From positions 1 to 13,046 of the forward strand of contig CAAGEK010000026.1 in assembly GCA_900768845.1 (NCBI GenBank): a stretch of DNA of 13,046 nucleotides. The letters run 5' to 3'. The position numbers and the translations under genes are program-made. The stretch is from Alphaproteobacteria bacterium. Lineage in GTDB: Bacteria > Pseudomonadota > Alphaproteobacteria > CAAGCB01 > CAG-977. The notes under the pieces are model-generated. The model had not been told where the DNA came from and did not search any database. It was given only the letters and a program-made list of their open reading frames with translations. Position 1 is the stretch's first letter. Every line of letters starts with the position of its first letter. Positions 1 through 7,403 of the stretch are shown in pieces.

Positions 1-806
1 CCTTCGGCAACGCCCGCCGGAACGGAAAAAGTCAACGCTTCGGGAACCGTCGCTCCGCCCGCCCGCATTTCCGAATAAAACGAAGATTGCGCCCCCAAAC
101 CGAACGCCTTCGCCGCCGCCACAGGATTCTTGCTGATAATCGACAGCCCGACCGCAGCCCCCAAAGACGTAACGCCTTGACCCAAATCGTAAAAAAGAGG
201 GTTGTCATTCTCATTTTTGGTCAAGGATTGATATTTGTTCAGAAAAGACGACCAATCGTTTTGATACCCCGCAATCGTCGAATTGATTGCATCGGCATAA
301 TAGTCGACGGCCGCTTTTTCGCGTTCCCATTCCACGATTCTGTTCGCGCTTTTGTCAATTCTTGCTTTCCCTTCGGGCGTGTCCGCATCGGCCGCATTTA
401 AATAGCCGTTCAATACTTTCATTTCATTATCAATCAAAAAAGAATACGGAGCGTTGACGATTGACGCGCTTAAATCAAAGCCCTGCTTAAAAAGCCCCCC
501 CGTCAAATTCGGCAACCCTTCGACAACGCCGCGAACCGCGCCTTTGACCCCGCTCTTGGCCATATTGACGGGATTGTCCCAAAGATTGGTCAGTACGTCT
601 TTTTTCAGACGCGTAAAAAACGATTCCTCTTTTTCAATTTTGGGCACATAAGCGTTATAAGCGTTCTTCGGCCGTCCCGCCTGTACATCATACATAAATG
701 CCGGCTTAAACGGCGATTCCGCCGTTCTGACGGACATGACGGCGTTTCTGTCGGCGACGAAGACGTCTTCTTTCGGATCGTCAATCAATGTCAATTCGTT
801 TTCCAT
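1..806 (-). CDS. Large internal virion (ejection) protein, gp16-like, 3' part missing
   Basis: This open frame begins with ATG at 806 and runs off the left edge, so about 268 N-terminal residues are present. The protein begins MENELTLIDDPKEDVF. It is rich in Ala, Gly and Lys, and near residues 215-240 has a small-residue hydrophobic stretch (LGAAVGLSIISKNPVAAAKA) that could touch or span a membrane. No lysozyme or transglycosylase motif is visible in this part. The start lies 2 nt after the stop of the preceding gene, with GGGGA a few bases upstream, so translation is probably coupled. The role is inferred from position: third gene after the tail nozzle, where T7-like phages encode gp14, gp15 and gp16, which leave the capsid and form the DNA-ejection channel. 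T7 gp16 is about 1,300 aa, so most of the gene probably lies outside. Coding status is firm; function is moderate. Confidence 0.72.
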   Translation of the reverse strand, partial: MENELTLIDDPKEDVFVADRNAVMSVRTAESPFKPAFMYDVQAGRPKNAYNAYVPKIEKEESFFTRLKKDVLTNLWDNPVNMAKSGVKGAVRGVVEGLPNLTGGLFKQGFDLSASIVNAPYSFLIDNEMKVLNGYLNAADADTPEGKARIDKSANRIVEWEREKAAVDYYADAINSTIAGYQNDWSSFLNKYQSLTKNENDNPLFYDLGQGVTSLGAAVGLSIISKNPVAAAKAFGLGAQSSFYSEMRAGGATVPEALTFSVPAGVAE

Positions 807-808
807 GC

Positions 809-2431
809 TCATTCCCCGTCAATTAAATCAGGCACTTCTTCGGGACGATATTTTAATGCGCGGCTTATGACGTCGCGTTTCGCCGACTCCTCGTCGCTAC
901 GCGTCCAAACCGGAACGCTTTGCGTTTTCAAAATTCTTCTTTTATCTCCGGATTGCTCGATAACGTTTCCGGAAACATCCTTGGACACCCGAAGACCTGC
1001 CCCCGCCTTGACAGCCGGAGGCTGAACGGACGGTTCTTTGACGGTCGTCGGATAATACCTGCCTCCTAAAACGACGCTTCCGACTTTTTCAGGAATGATC
1101 ATTCCGCTTCGGGCGTCCGCAAAATCGCGGGCGACATCGTTTAACACGGATAAAATCTGAGCTTTATTCTCCGAAGAACGCCTCCCGTTCGGATCAAGGC
1201 CGGCGTCTTTTATTCCCTGATAATACGCGTCCAATAAAACGGCTTTGACGGACGGATCGGCCATCTGTCCTTCAAACAACGAATTTAATTTTCCGACACC
1301 ATATTCAAAAACGCTTTCTTTAAACATCGGTTTTTGATATTTGTCGCCTTCAACCGCATCAAAAAGAGGTTTCACGGTTTTTTTCATCAAATCCGCAAAC
1401 TGCCTTTCATTAACGCTTCCACCCGAATAAGCGCGCCCGACGGCCTCCCGATAATCAAGCAAATCGAAAAGGTTCTTTGTTTTTTTATTCTTTTCCATCT
1501 GTTTGAAAGTGTCTGCAAAATATTGAGTTTGGATTTCCTGCAAGGCACTTTCTTCATCCGCCTGTCTTTTCTGAACGCCTTTATTCTGTTTTTTCTTGGA
1601 TTCGCTTAAAACCCTCTCAACCAGACGTTCGCGCTCAAAACGCGTCTTTTCATCATAAGCTTTGAAATCGTCAATCCTTCCGGAAAGACCCTCCGGATCG
1701 GTTTTCAAATCTCGATAAAAAGCAAAATCGTCGGCTTTTACCGCAAGCATACGCACCGATTGAGGCGTCAGATATGCATTATAGTCACCCCTCATCAAAG
1801 CGTTCGATACATCAATCGGGTTACGAGCCATTGCGGACGTCAGAATTGTCTGCACTCCGTCCGCTATTCTTTTCTTTTTTTCTTTTTCCGGAATCAAGGC
1901 GTCGGAAACGGCCGACACATATTCCGACACATAGGATGGCGCATACGATCCGTCGACGGCGGCGGACTCCGTTTTGTTTAAAAGGTCATCATCCAAAACA
2001 CCGGCCGAATTGATCGCCTCCGCCTGTCTTCTGTTTTCCAGAAAACGACGTTTCAAACGGGCTAAAACGGGATATGAGCCTTCGTCATAAGCTATCGCAA
2101 ACATCTCCGTGTTATTTGAAAGAGCGTCATTCCTGAGATTACCGAAATTGCCATAAGCTTTTTCGACGCCTTCGACGTCCCCTTTTTCGGCGGCTTCGGC
2201 CATTGCCTGCCACGTCAGAGTTTCCGCATCGCTCAACGCCAATCCGGCATCAAGCTTTGCCTGCTTAAACTCGGCCTCTTCCAAATCCCTCGCATAATCC
2301 ACCGCACCTTTAACCGCTGCACTCAGCCCTTGAGCCAATGCCGCCTGTTGACGGCGCGGTTCGTTGACGTCTTTTGTTTCTATAAAATCAGGATTCGCCG
2401 CTTGTCTGGAAAAATAAGAATGCCACGCCAT
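809..2431 (-). CDS. Internal virion (ejection) protein, gp15-like
   Basis: A 540-residue protein with ATG at 2431 and GGGAGG 7 nt upstream, inside the 3' end of the preceding gene. It is highly charged and looks mostly alpha-helical, with Lys/Glu-rich coiled-coil-like stretches around residues 35-130 and 240-330 and no signal peptide or transmembrane segment. It lies 4 nt downstream of the gp14-like gene and 2 nt upstream of the gp16-like gene. In T7-like phages the middle internal core protein (gp15) is a large helical protein that is ejected and spans the periplasm as a tube with gp16. Size, helical character and position fit that role, but I recognise no motif, so the assignment is by gene order. 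It could be another class of pilot protein. Confidence 0.72.
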   Translation of the reverse strand: MAWHSYFSRQAANPDFIETKDVNEPRRQQAALAQGLSAAVKGAVDYARDLEEAEFKQAKLDAGLALSDAETLTWQAMAEAAEKGDVEGVEKAYGNFGNLRNDALSNNTEMFAIAYDEGSYPVLARLKRRFLENRRQAEAINSAGVLDDDLLNKTESAAVDGSYAPSYVSEYVSAVSDALIPEKEKKKRIADGVQTILTSAMARNPIDVSNALMRGDYNAYLTPQSVRMLAVKADDFAFYRDLKTDPEGLSGRIDDFKAYDEKTRFERERLVERVLSESKKKQNKGVQKRQADEESALQEIQTQYFADTFKQMEKNKKTKNLFDLLDYREAVGRAYSGGSVNERQFADLMKKTVKPLFDAVEGDKYQKPMFKESVFEYGVGKLNSLFEGQMADPSVKAVLLDAYYQGIKDAGLDPNGRRSSENKAQILSVLNDVARDFADARSGMIIPEKVGSVVLGGRYYPTTVKEPSVQPPAVKAGAGLRVSKDVSGNVIEQSGDKRRILKTQSVPVWTRSDEESAKRDVISRALKYRPEEVPDLIDGE

Positions 2432-2435
2432 CGTC

Positions 2436-3146
2436 CTACCTCCCGTCGCTCATGGCGTTCGTCACGCCTCCGGTTATCGCGTTTCCGATTTGCAATCCGG
2501 CGGCCGCCCCTGCCGGACCGCCTAAAATGGCTCCTGCAATTGCTAAAGGAGCGGTCACTCCGAACGTCAAAACAGTGCTGACGGTCGCCTTTCGTTTTTG
2601 TCGTGATTTTATCCTCCTTGCACTGTTCATCAGGTTTGTCGCCTGAAACTGCGCCTCCTCCTTCATTGCCAAAACGTCCTTTTCGACCTGAAATCTGTCC
2701 GACAGCATCAAATTGTCATACGCTTGCGTCGCCAAACCCGTTCTTGCCGCCTGTGCCAAATTCGACGCCTGATTCCTGTCTGCCTGAGCACGCATCAATG
2801 CGGCGTTCCGTTCCGATGCGTCAAGCATTGAAAAAGCGTTGATTTGAGAGGCTTGAAAATTTTCTTTAGCCGTTTTATAGGCGCGTACGTTCCCCGCGAC
2901 TTGAGAAACGGCGTCGATCGTGCCGGTAATGATTCCGCCCCATGCGCCGGCCGCCCCCAAACCTGAAGAGGACATGGAAGACACGGAGGACGCCGGCGTT
3001 CCGGCATTTTCCGCAATACTCAATGTTCCGGTTTTTAACGCCGGCGCACTGAATTGGGAAGCAAACGTTTCGGCGTTGAAGGCGTCAAAAGACACTCCGC
3101 CGCCGATATTCCGGGAGTTCCCGAGCAAATCGAAATATCCCGCCAT
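2436..3146 (-). CDS. Internal virion (ejection) protein, gp14-like
   Basis: A 236-residue protein. I chose ATG at 3146 because GGAGG sits 6 nt upstream; the frame stays open to 3380, but that extension crosses two terminator hairpins and has no phage-like composition. The N-terminal ~80 residues are Ser/Ala/Gly-rich and contain a Gly/Ala segment near residues 62-85. The middle (about 90-185) is Ala/Gln/Asn-rich and helical. The C-terminus (about 195-230) has a glycine-zipper-like hydrophobic stretch, ending near PAGAAAGLQIGNAI. Such segments suit a protein that inserts into the host outer membrane during ejection, as proposed for T7 gp14. Position right after the nozzle gene supports this. 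Two minus-strand terminators lie in its 5' leader, so expression may depend on read-through or on a promoter at 3294-3322. Confidence 0.72.
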   Translation of the reverse strand: MAGYFDLLGNSRNIGGGVSFDAFNAETFASQFSAPALKTGTLSIAENAGTPASSVSSMSSSGLGAAGAWGGIITGTIDAVSQVAGNVRAYKTAKENFQASQINAFSMLDASERNAALMRAQADRNQASNLAQAARTGLATQAYDNLMLSDRFQVEKDVLAMKEEAQFQATNLMNSARRIKSRQKRKATVSTVLTFGVTAPLAIAGAILGGPAGAAAGLQIGNAITGGVTNAMSDGR

Positions 3147-3160
3147 GCGAATCCTCCAAC

Positions 3161-3187
3161 AAAAAAGCCGCCCCTTCAGGACGGCTT
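3161..3187 (-). terminator. Intrinsic terminator just upstream of the gp14-like gene
   Basis: On the minus strand a 9-bp stem (AAGCCGTCC with GGGCGGCTT, one G-U pair, loop TGAAG) is followed by six T. The pairing is better on the minus strand, because the wobble pair becomes a mismatch on the plus strand. The T run ends about 4 nt before the GGAGG of the gp14-like gene, so it lies in that gene's leader. Confidence 0.72.
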
Positions 3188-3214
3188 GAACACCAAAAAC
3201 AAATAACGTATAAA
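3186..3214 (+). promoter_or_regulatory. Predicted sigma70-type promoter for the plus-strand RNA unit
   Basis: TTGAAC (3186-3191), a 17-nt spacer, then TATAAA (3209-3214), each close to consensus. Transcription would start near 3221, at the base of the first hairpin. The -35 box overlaps the end of the minus-strand terminator stem. It is predicted by eye; no transcription data are available. Confidence 0.5.
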
Positions 3215-3245
3215 GAAAAAGACGGTTGCGCCAACAACCGTCTTT
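3213..3245 (-). terminator. Stem-loop working as a minus-strand terminator, also the 5' hairpin of the plus-strand RNA
   Basis: AAAGACGGTTG (3218-3228) pairs perfectly with CAACCGTCTTT (3235-3245) around loop CGCCAA, 11 bp. On the minus strand the stem is followed by TTTTTCTTT, a good terminator tract. On the plus strand the following TTTATTT is weaker and the stem would start about at the predicted 5' end, so there it is more likely a protective 5' hairpin. Confidence 0.65.
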
Positions 3246-3287
3246 ATTTCCTAAAACAGGAAGGAGCTGCCTAGAAGCTCTAACCAT
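3213..3287 (-). ncRNA. Predicted ~75-nt minus-strand RNA, antisense to the plus unit's leader
   Basis: It is defined by the promoter at 3294-3322 (start near 3287) and the hairpin terminator at 3218-3245. It would be fully complementary to the first ~65 nt of the plus-strand RNA, including the GGAAGGAG stretch at 3259-3266. This is the geometry of a cis-encoded antisense regulator. Read-through would continue into the gp14-like gene, so it may instead simply be that gene's leader. Confidence 0.35.
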
Positions 3288-3293
3288 GTTTCT

Positions 3294-3322
3294 AGGATAC
3301 GGAAACCGGCCGATATTGTCAA
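3294..3322 (-). promoter_or_regulatory. Predicted sigma70-type promoter inside the intergenic gap, minus strand
   Basis: On the minus strand TTGACA (perfect -35, from 3322-3317), a 17-nt spacer, then TATCCT (3299-3294, 4 of 6 to consensus). The start would be near 3287. It could serve a short antisense RNA, or the three ejection-protein genes by read-through. Confidence 0.45.
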
Positions 3323-3378
3323 CCGGTTTTCCTTCGCTCCTTCCCAACGCGGTAATGTTTCCGCATCGGGAGGAAGCC

Positions 3379-3432
3379 ATGAAACAAACCGTTTGGTTTG
3401 TTTATTTGTGTTTGTTGATGCTGTTCAATTAG
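3379..3432 (+). CDS. 17-residue hydrophobic peptide (toxin-like small ORF)
   Basis: The peptide would be MKQTVWFVYLCLLMLFN. ATG at 3379 has GGGAGG 5 nt upstream, a strong ribosome binding site, and the stop at 3430-3432 is followed 14 nt later by an intrinsic terminator. Residues 4-16 are almost all hydrophobic, long enough to sit in a membrane, as in very short type I toxins of the Ibs kind (about 19 residues). I claim no homology to Ibs. Codons 2-8 are largely made of a perfect 9-bp inverted repeat with a GTTT loop, so the hydrophobic run may partly be a by-product of RNA structure. A longer in-frame reading of 48 codons starts with ATG at 3286 but lacks a well-spaced ribosome binding site. 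It is encoded opposite to every virion gene. Confidence 0.35.
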   Translation: MKQTVWFVYLCLLMLFN

Positions 3433-3446
3433 CATCACCGACACCG

Positions 3447-3479
3447 CGGGGCGGGCGTTTAACCCGTCCCGTTTTTTTT
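3447..3479 (+). terminator. Strong plus-strand intrinsic terminator
   Basis: CGGGGCGGG (3447-3455) pairs with CCCGTCCCG (3463-3471), 9 bp including one G-U, loop CGTTTAA, then eight T. No T run follows on the minus strand, so it is specific to plus-strand transcription. The T run overlaps the stop codon of the minus-strand nozzle gene. It is the clearest evidence that a plus-strand transcript exists here. Confidence 0.85.
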
Positions 3480-5400
3480 ACCCTCCCGCCGCAAAATTAT
3501 AAAACACAGCCAATACCGTACACGGCAAAGGCTGATCCTGTCTGATTTCAAACGTCGCATCCCGCCGCCATCCGTCGGGATACGGAACTTTTTTATCCCC
3601 CGTGAACAAAGCGACCGCCGTATCGAACCGCTTTCCCGTCCCGAACGGTATTTGTTCGCCGCCGACATTCATACCGACCGTTTTATACAGCCGGACGTCC
3701 AGCGAAACGATTTTCTTTTTTCTCTGTTCCGCCGCGGGATTTCCCCCGGATATTCCCGTCGGACGCACGATCGACGCATAAGGTAAACCGACGGTCACGA
3801 CGTTTGCCGGTTCTTGCAACACGATCTTTCCCCCTGCAACCGTTATGTCTGGCTGGACGGCTCCGTCGGCCAGAACACAAACCGTCAGACCCTCCAAGTG
3901 TTCAAGCCCAGTTATTTCCCTTGTCGCCGTTTCAAATTCCTTCGTCACCCCGCAATCGGCAAAAAAAGCTCCGATCGTATTTTCTGAATCATCTTCAAGA
4001 CCTTCTTCAAGAACTTCCAAATAAAACACGCTCTCGCCTTCAATTTTCCTTTCAACCAAAAAATAGACTTCATCCCGTTCGTTTGATGTCGACGGGATGA
4101 CGGCGACTGAAACGGCTTTCCCCGAAACATCATGACGATGGAAGGCGACGACTTGATTTTCAAAAGATAACGTACACCCGACAATTCCGCCGCTTTTTAA
4201 AACAATCCATAAAACCGGCTGAGGCTCACGGGCAAACGCCATTTCCGAAATTCCTCCGTGCAACAGACTTTCGGCAAAAACCGAAATCCCCGACGCACGG
4301 TATCGGTAACTTTCATAAGAAAACGAATAAGACAAAATCCTTTTTGAAAACTGGCTTGAAAAAACAAATCCTTCGCCCGCCGCAACCGGACGCGTACGGT
4401 TCGATCCCTGTTCGTTGTCTTTGATCGCCCTTGCCGTCTTTTGCGTCAAAGTTACGCCGTCGTTCGTCGTCCTCACGGTGTAGGTCTGGCCTTCCGTTCC
4501 GCAAACCAACATTCCGCTGTCGGCGAACATCCAATTGATGGCATCCGCTTTTTCCATAGCTAACGGCAGAAAGAGTCCGCTGTCATCATTGACCGTACCA
4601 TCCGCCAAAGTCGTCGAAAACGTATCTGCCGCCCCAAGCTGAGAACCGAATACAAAATTTTTAAATCCGTAAAATAAACGCTGTTCCAAAAAGGCGACGC
4701 ACGAAGGATACCCCGTCGTTTCCGAAAACGCCCCCAAAGCCCAAATCTTTCCCGAAGCGTTCGCCCAGTTTCCCCTGCCTTCAACCGTGACGGACGTTGC
4801 CGAACCGTAACCGGTGATGACGCCCCATCCCCAAGAAATGCTCGCCCCCGACAACCGCCCGATTCTGATCTGACGGCCGACGTCCTTTTCATTGAAAACG
4901 GCCGACGAAGCCGTGACGCTTGAACCGGACACATTCAACGTGACGTCCGTCGTATTGTTCGGCAAAAACGGACCGTCGATGAAATCGACGTCCTTCAATT
5001 CCCATTGTGATTCGCCCTTCCTGATTAAACGGCGCGGCGGATGTTCCGGATGACAGATAAACACGACGTCCGCCTGTTGATACAAATAGAGCCCGCCTTT
5101 CACGTCCGTCAAAGAATACGGGCTTGAAATTTCCGCATTGAACGTCCGATCTTTCCATATTTTGATTTTTTTGTCACAAAATAACAAGATATAGGACACT
5201 GAATTGGAATAAACAAAAGCGAACAGCTTCCCGTCATCGGCCGTCGTCAGATAACGCGTTCCGCCTCGCCGCGTTACAGGCCCCTGTACGGTTGGAATGA
5301 AATTCAAACATTCCGCCAGAGCTCCGGAAAATTCGGCACGACCGCCCATGTTCGGCGAAAAGTAACCGCGATTGAATGAGGTGAAACCGGCGTCAACCAT
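3478..5400 (-). CDS. Tail tubular protein B (tail nozzle)
   Basis: A 640-residue, beta-rich protein with ATG at 5400 and GGAG 6 nt upstream, starting 1 nt after the stop of the adaptor gene. The N-terminus (residues ~1-50: FNRGYFSP, then CLNFIPTVQGPVTRRGGTRYL) is typical of the podovirus nozzle family that includes T7 gp12: these proteins begin by laying out a tail-tube ring with a conserved 'P..G...RRGGT' stretch. The remainder looks like alternating beta strands with many Gly, Thr and aromatic residues. It would form the distal tail tube through which DNA leaves. Length is below T7 gp12 (about 790 aa) but within the range of shorter nozzle proteins. Adaptor just upstream and ejection proteins downstream fit the standard order. 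Confidence 0.85.
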   Translation of the reverse strand: MVDAGFTSFNRGYFSPNMGGRAEFSGALAECLNFIPTVQGPVTRRGGTRYLTTADDGKLFAFVYSNSVSYILLFCDKKIKIWKDRTFNAEISSPYSLTDVKGGLYLYQQADVVFICHPEHPPRRLIRKGESQWELKDVDFIDGPFLPNNTTDVTLNVSGSSVTASSAVFNEKDVGRQIRIGRLSGASISWGWGVITGYGSATSVTVEGRGNWANASGKIWALGAFSETTGYPSCVAFLEQRLFYGFKNFVFGSQLGAADTFSTTLADGTVNDDSGLFLPLAMEKADAINWMFADSGMLVCGTEGQTYTVRTTNDGVTLTQKTARAIKDNEQGSNRTRPVAAGEGFVFSSQFSKRILSYSFSYESYRYRASGISVFAESLLHGGISEMAFAREPQPVLWIVLKSGGIVGCTLSFENQVVAFHRHDVSGKAVSVAVIPSTSNERDEVYFLVERKIEGESVFYLEVLEEGLEDDSENTIGAFFADCGVTKEFETATREITGLEHLEGLTVCVLADGAVQPDITVAGGKIVLQEPANVVTVGLPYASIVRPTGISGGNPAAEQRKKKIVSLDVRLYKTVGMNVGGEQIPFGTGKRFDTAVALFTGDKKVPYPDGWRRDATFEIRQDQPLPCTVLAVFYNFAAGG

Positions 5401-5401
5401 A

Positions 5402-5971
5402 CTAAGCTCCGTAATGCGCCGAAATCCAATCCGGATTTATATTGACGACCGTTCTTTGGCTTTCGATCGCAGATGCGCGACGTGCCTCTTTCACACGCGC
5501 TTGAAATTCTTGGATCAAAAGATTTTTCAAATTCAAATCCCCGGCCAAAGCAGGAACAAGTTCGTAAGCCAGCCGCAAAGCCAAAGCTTCCGAAAACATC
5601 GCATCAAACAAGGAGGGGTCTTCAATGCGGGCGCACCCGATAAAACCGAATACCGTTTCATCCGCATGGACGGTTCTGCCGATGACGGCATAATCGTTTT
5701 GAGGATTTTCGGCACGCCAAACGGACAGACACTCGCCCGGCAACTGAAAAGCATACTCGAACCCGAAAGTCGGCTTTTCATCCTTCGGTGACAAACGCCA
5801 CTGCTTCAAGGCAAAACGCCAAGGATAGGAACGCAAAAGGTAATCGCGCACATCGGCATAAAGCAATTTGCAATATCGCGCCGCCTTTGATCCGTCATCA
5901 ATCGACGTAATACTTATTTCATCACCGATTTTAGCCAATGCCCGATTACATATTCCCACAACAGACGTCAT
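5402..5971 (-). CDS. Tail tubular protein A (head-tail adaptor, gp11-like)
   Basis: A 189-residue protein beginning MTSVVGICNRALAKIGDEI, the characteristic opening of the podovirus adaptor family (T7 gp11), where a 'CN.AL..IG...I' helix is common. It is helical overall, with the motif Y...RDYLLRSYPWRFA at residues ~38-55 that is also typical of the family. Twelve copies would sit between portal and nozzle. Size matches T7 gp11 (196 aa). The start at 5971 has a modest GAGG 7 nt upstream. A terminator lies in its short leader, separating it from the capsid-decoration gene, so a drop in transcript level from capsid to tail genes is plausible. It is followed by the nozzle gene after 1 nt. Confidence 0.87.
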   Translation of the reverse strand: MTSVVGICNRALAKIGDEISITSIDDGSKAARYCKLLYADVRDYLLRSYPWRFALKQWRLSPKDEKPTFGFEYAFQLPGECLSVWRAENPQNDYAVIGRTVHADETVFGFIGCARIEDPSLFDAMFSEALALRLAYELVPALAGDLNLKNLLIQEFQARVKEARRASAIESQRTVVNINPDWISAHYGA

Positions 5972-5983
5972 ATTTTTGCCTCG

Positions 5984-6016
5984 AAAATAAAAGAAGGGGC
6001 TGGGAAAAGCCCCTTC
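5984..6016 (-). terminator. Intrinsic terminator between decoration and adaptor genes
   Basis: On the minus strand GAAGGGGCT pairs perfectly with AGCCCCTTC (9 bp, loop TTTCCC), followed by TTTTATTTT. It lies between the stop at 6020 and the adaptor start at 5971, about 8 nt ahead of that gene's GAGG. It would lower transcription of tail genes relative to capsid genes. Confidence 0.85.
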
Positions 6017-6019
6017 CGG

Positions 6020-6445
6020 TTAAACACCCGAAGTATACACATCAACGACCAGTGTTCCGCTGGCGGGCAAAGCCGCCGTTCCGACGGTTGCCGTAACGGT
6101 TCTCACTCCGTTTTCACAGGCGGTGTCCTTCCCCGCCGCCGCCGACGTTCCGAAAAATACGGGAGTATCGGCACTCGTCACCGTCTTTGCGGCCATAAAT
6201 TCATCCGCATCATCAGCCGTTCCGATTGACAGCGTAGCCGTCCCCAAAGAAACGGATGTATACAAAACGCCGAAAGCGAACGTTTCAATTGCAGGAATGT
6301 CAACCAGCTCGATAATGTCTCCTGACGCTTGACCGTCCAGCTTGACAACCGCACGATAACGACGCATACGCCCGCCGACATAACCGCCGTAAACGTGTTT
6401 ACCTTCGTTTTCCGACGTTTTTTCGTTTGAATAAACTTTCGCCAT
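6020..6445 (-). CDS. Candidate capsid decoration / cement protein
   Basis: A 141-residue protein, ATG at 6445 with GGAG 8 nt upstream overlapping the last codons of the capsid gene. After a charged N-terminus (residues 1-30) it is almost entirely beta-type sequence rich in Val, Thr, Ala and Gly. I do not recognise a named domain. In BPP-1 a cement protein of similar size (Bbp16) is encoded next to the major capsid gene, and many podoviruses have a decoration gene at this place; size, beta-rich composition and position suggest the same role here. A terminator directly after its stop groups it with the capsid gene as a high-expression unit. Coding is certain, function inferred. Confidence 0.6.
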   Translation of the reverse strand: MAKVYSNEKTSENEGKHVYGGYVGGRMRRYRAVVKLDGQASGDIIELVDIPAIETFAFGVLYTSVSLGTATLSIGTADDADEFMAAKTVTSADTPVFFGTSAAAGKDTACENGVRTVTATVGTAALPASGTLVVDVYTSGV

Positions 6446-6448
6446 TTT

Positions 6449-7336
6449 TTAGCTCTCCTTGCAATTGACTTGAACAACGGCTTCTTCTTGCATACGCGTC
6501 GCACCGATGGACATTTCATAATAAACCTGCGTTGCAAAACATTTATCGTCGCGTTCGGTGATTTTTCCGACGATGTCTTGACCGATCCCCAGTTTGATCC
6601 CGTCCTTCCAAAATGCCAGACAGGAACGGACGCCGGTTGACGCTTCGGGCAAAATCAACGTGTTGTCGGCTCGCCTCCCGTTCAACTGGATAAATGTGAA
6701 ACCCATGAAATTGTCCAGCTCGCCGCGCACCAAAGCCTTGGCCGACGCATAATCGGCGGACGTGACTTTCGTTTCGCTCAACAGATTGTCCATCTGGTAA
6801 GCGGATAAGACGATGTACCGGCCTTCATCGGGAACCTCATTCGCGTCAAAGACACGTTTCACTTGACGCAATTTGTCAAACGTAAATCCGGACGATCCGG
6901 CACTGTCGATAATCTGACTTGCCGGCAAAGAAACCATATCAGTCCCGTTCGACCCTGTTCCGGACGCGCCCAACGCCGCATCCACAATCGCTTCATCCAT
7001 CGCACGTCCCATCGCCCAAGCCGCCGCCCGAGAATATTCGCTCGTAGGGTCGATCAGCATTCGTACTTTGTCATCGTTATCAATCAAATCCGCCCAATTA
7101 TACGTTTCCAAAACCAGACGCCGACGTTTATGCGGCGTGTCCATACGCGGCGTATCGGCATGACGCGACGTCTTTTTTTTCGCCGCAACACTTCCGATCT
7201 GTTCAAAATAAGCGTCTTTGCCTCTGATCCTCTCTTGACTGACAAGGTTTCTCAATTTACTTCCTTTTTGCTGTAGCAACGTATCGACGTTTGATTTGAA
7301 CTGATCGACAAACGCCGTTGTAATTTCAACACTCAT
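6449..7336 (-). CDS. Major capsid protein
   Basis: A 295-residue protein with ATG at 7336 and GAGGGG 6 nt upstream. The sequence opens MSVEITTAFVDQFKSNVDTLLQQKGSKL, then an E-loop-like charged region (about 40-75: RIRGKDAYFEQIGS, then HADTPRMDTPHKRRR) and the stretch LIDNDDKVRMLIDPTSEYSR near 83-102. This pattern matches the podovirus capsid family with HK97 fold seen in BPP-1-like phages (Pfam Phage_capsid_2 type). Length is usual for a capsid protein without a separate protease domain. It follows the scaffold gene, as expected, and is preceded by an intrinsic terminator and a strong ribosome binding site. No capsid protease gene is visible nearby. Confidence 0.85.
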   Translation of the reverse strand: MSVEITTAFVDQFKSNVDTLLQQKGSKLRNLVSQERIRGKDAYFEQIGSVAAKKKTSRHADTPRMDTPHKRRRLVLETYNWADLIDNDDKVRMLIDPTSEYSRAAAWAMGRAMDEAIVDAALGASGTGSNGTDMVSLPASQIIDSAGSSGFTFDKLRQVKRVFDANEVPDEGRYIVLSAYQMDNLLSETKVTSADYASAKALVRGELDNFMGFTFIQLNGRRADNTLILPEASTGVRSCLAFWKDGIKLGIGQDIVGKITERDDKCFATQVYYEMSIGATRMQEEAVVQVNCKES

Positions 7337-7350
7337 GTTTTTCCCCTCAT

Positions 7351-7378
7351 AAAAAAAAGAGGCTCTAAAGCCCCCTTT
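7351..7378 (-). terminator. Intrinsic terminator just upstream of the capsid gene
   Basis: On the minus strand a 10-bp stem (AAAGGGGGCT with AGCCTCTTTT, two G-U pairs, loop TTAG) leads into a run of eight T. The T run ends about 4 nt before the capsid ribosome binding site GAGGGG. It lies between the scaffold stop (7404) and capsid start (7336). Confidence 0.8.
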
Positions 7379-7403
7379 AACATTTGCCTTTTGTCAAGGC
7401 CTT

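Larger units (their letters stand above)
3221..3479 (+). ncRNA. Predicted ~255-nt highly structured plus-strand RNA
   Basis: It lies between the tail nozzle and gp14-like genes, opposite to both. It is bounded by a promoter (3186-3214) and an intrinsic terminator (3447-3479). Inverted repeats run along its length: 3218-3245; 3248-3262 (TTCCT/AGGAA); 3270-3296 (CCTAGAA/TTCTAGG); 3301-3332 (GGAAACCGG with CCGGTTTTCC, one bulge); 3339-3373 (CCTTCCC with GGGAGG, enclosing GCGG/CCGC); 3382-3403 (AAACAAACC/GGTTTGTTT); 3416-3437 (TGATGC/GCATCA); and the terminator. It contains a 17-codon ORF whose ribosome binding site can pair with 3339-3345. It could be a small toxin-like mRNA or a true non-coding RNA; I recognise no known RNA family. 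Confidence 0.5.

Noticed and set aside
3147..3380. N-terminal extension of the gp14-like gene to an ATG at 3380
   Set aside because: It would translate through two terminators; GGAGG 6 nt before the ATG at 3146 marks the better start.
5372..5791. 139-codon plus-strand frame opposite the adaptor gene
   Set aside because: Shadow of the tail tubular protein A gene, with no ribosome binding site or family resemblance.
7381..7403. TTGACA near 7398 as a capsid-gene promoter
   Set aside because: No acceptable -10 hexamer lies 16-19 nt downstream, and the terminator hairpin occupies that place.
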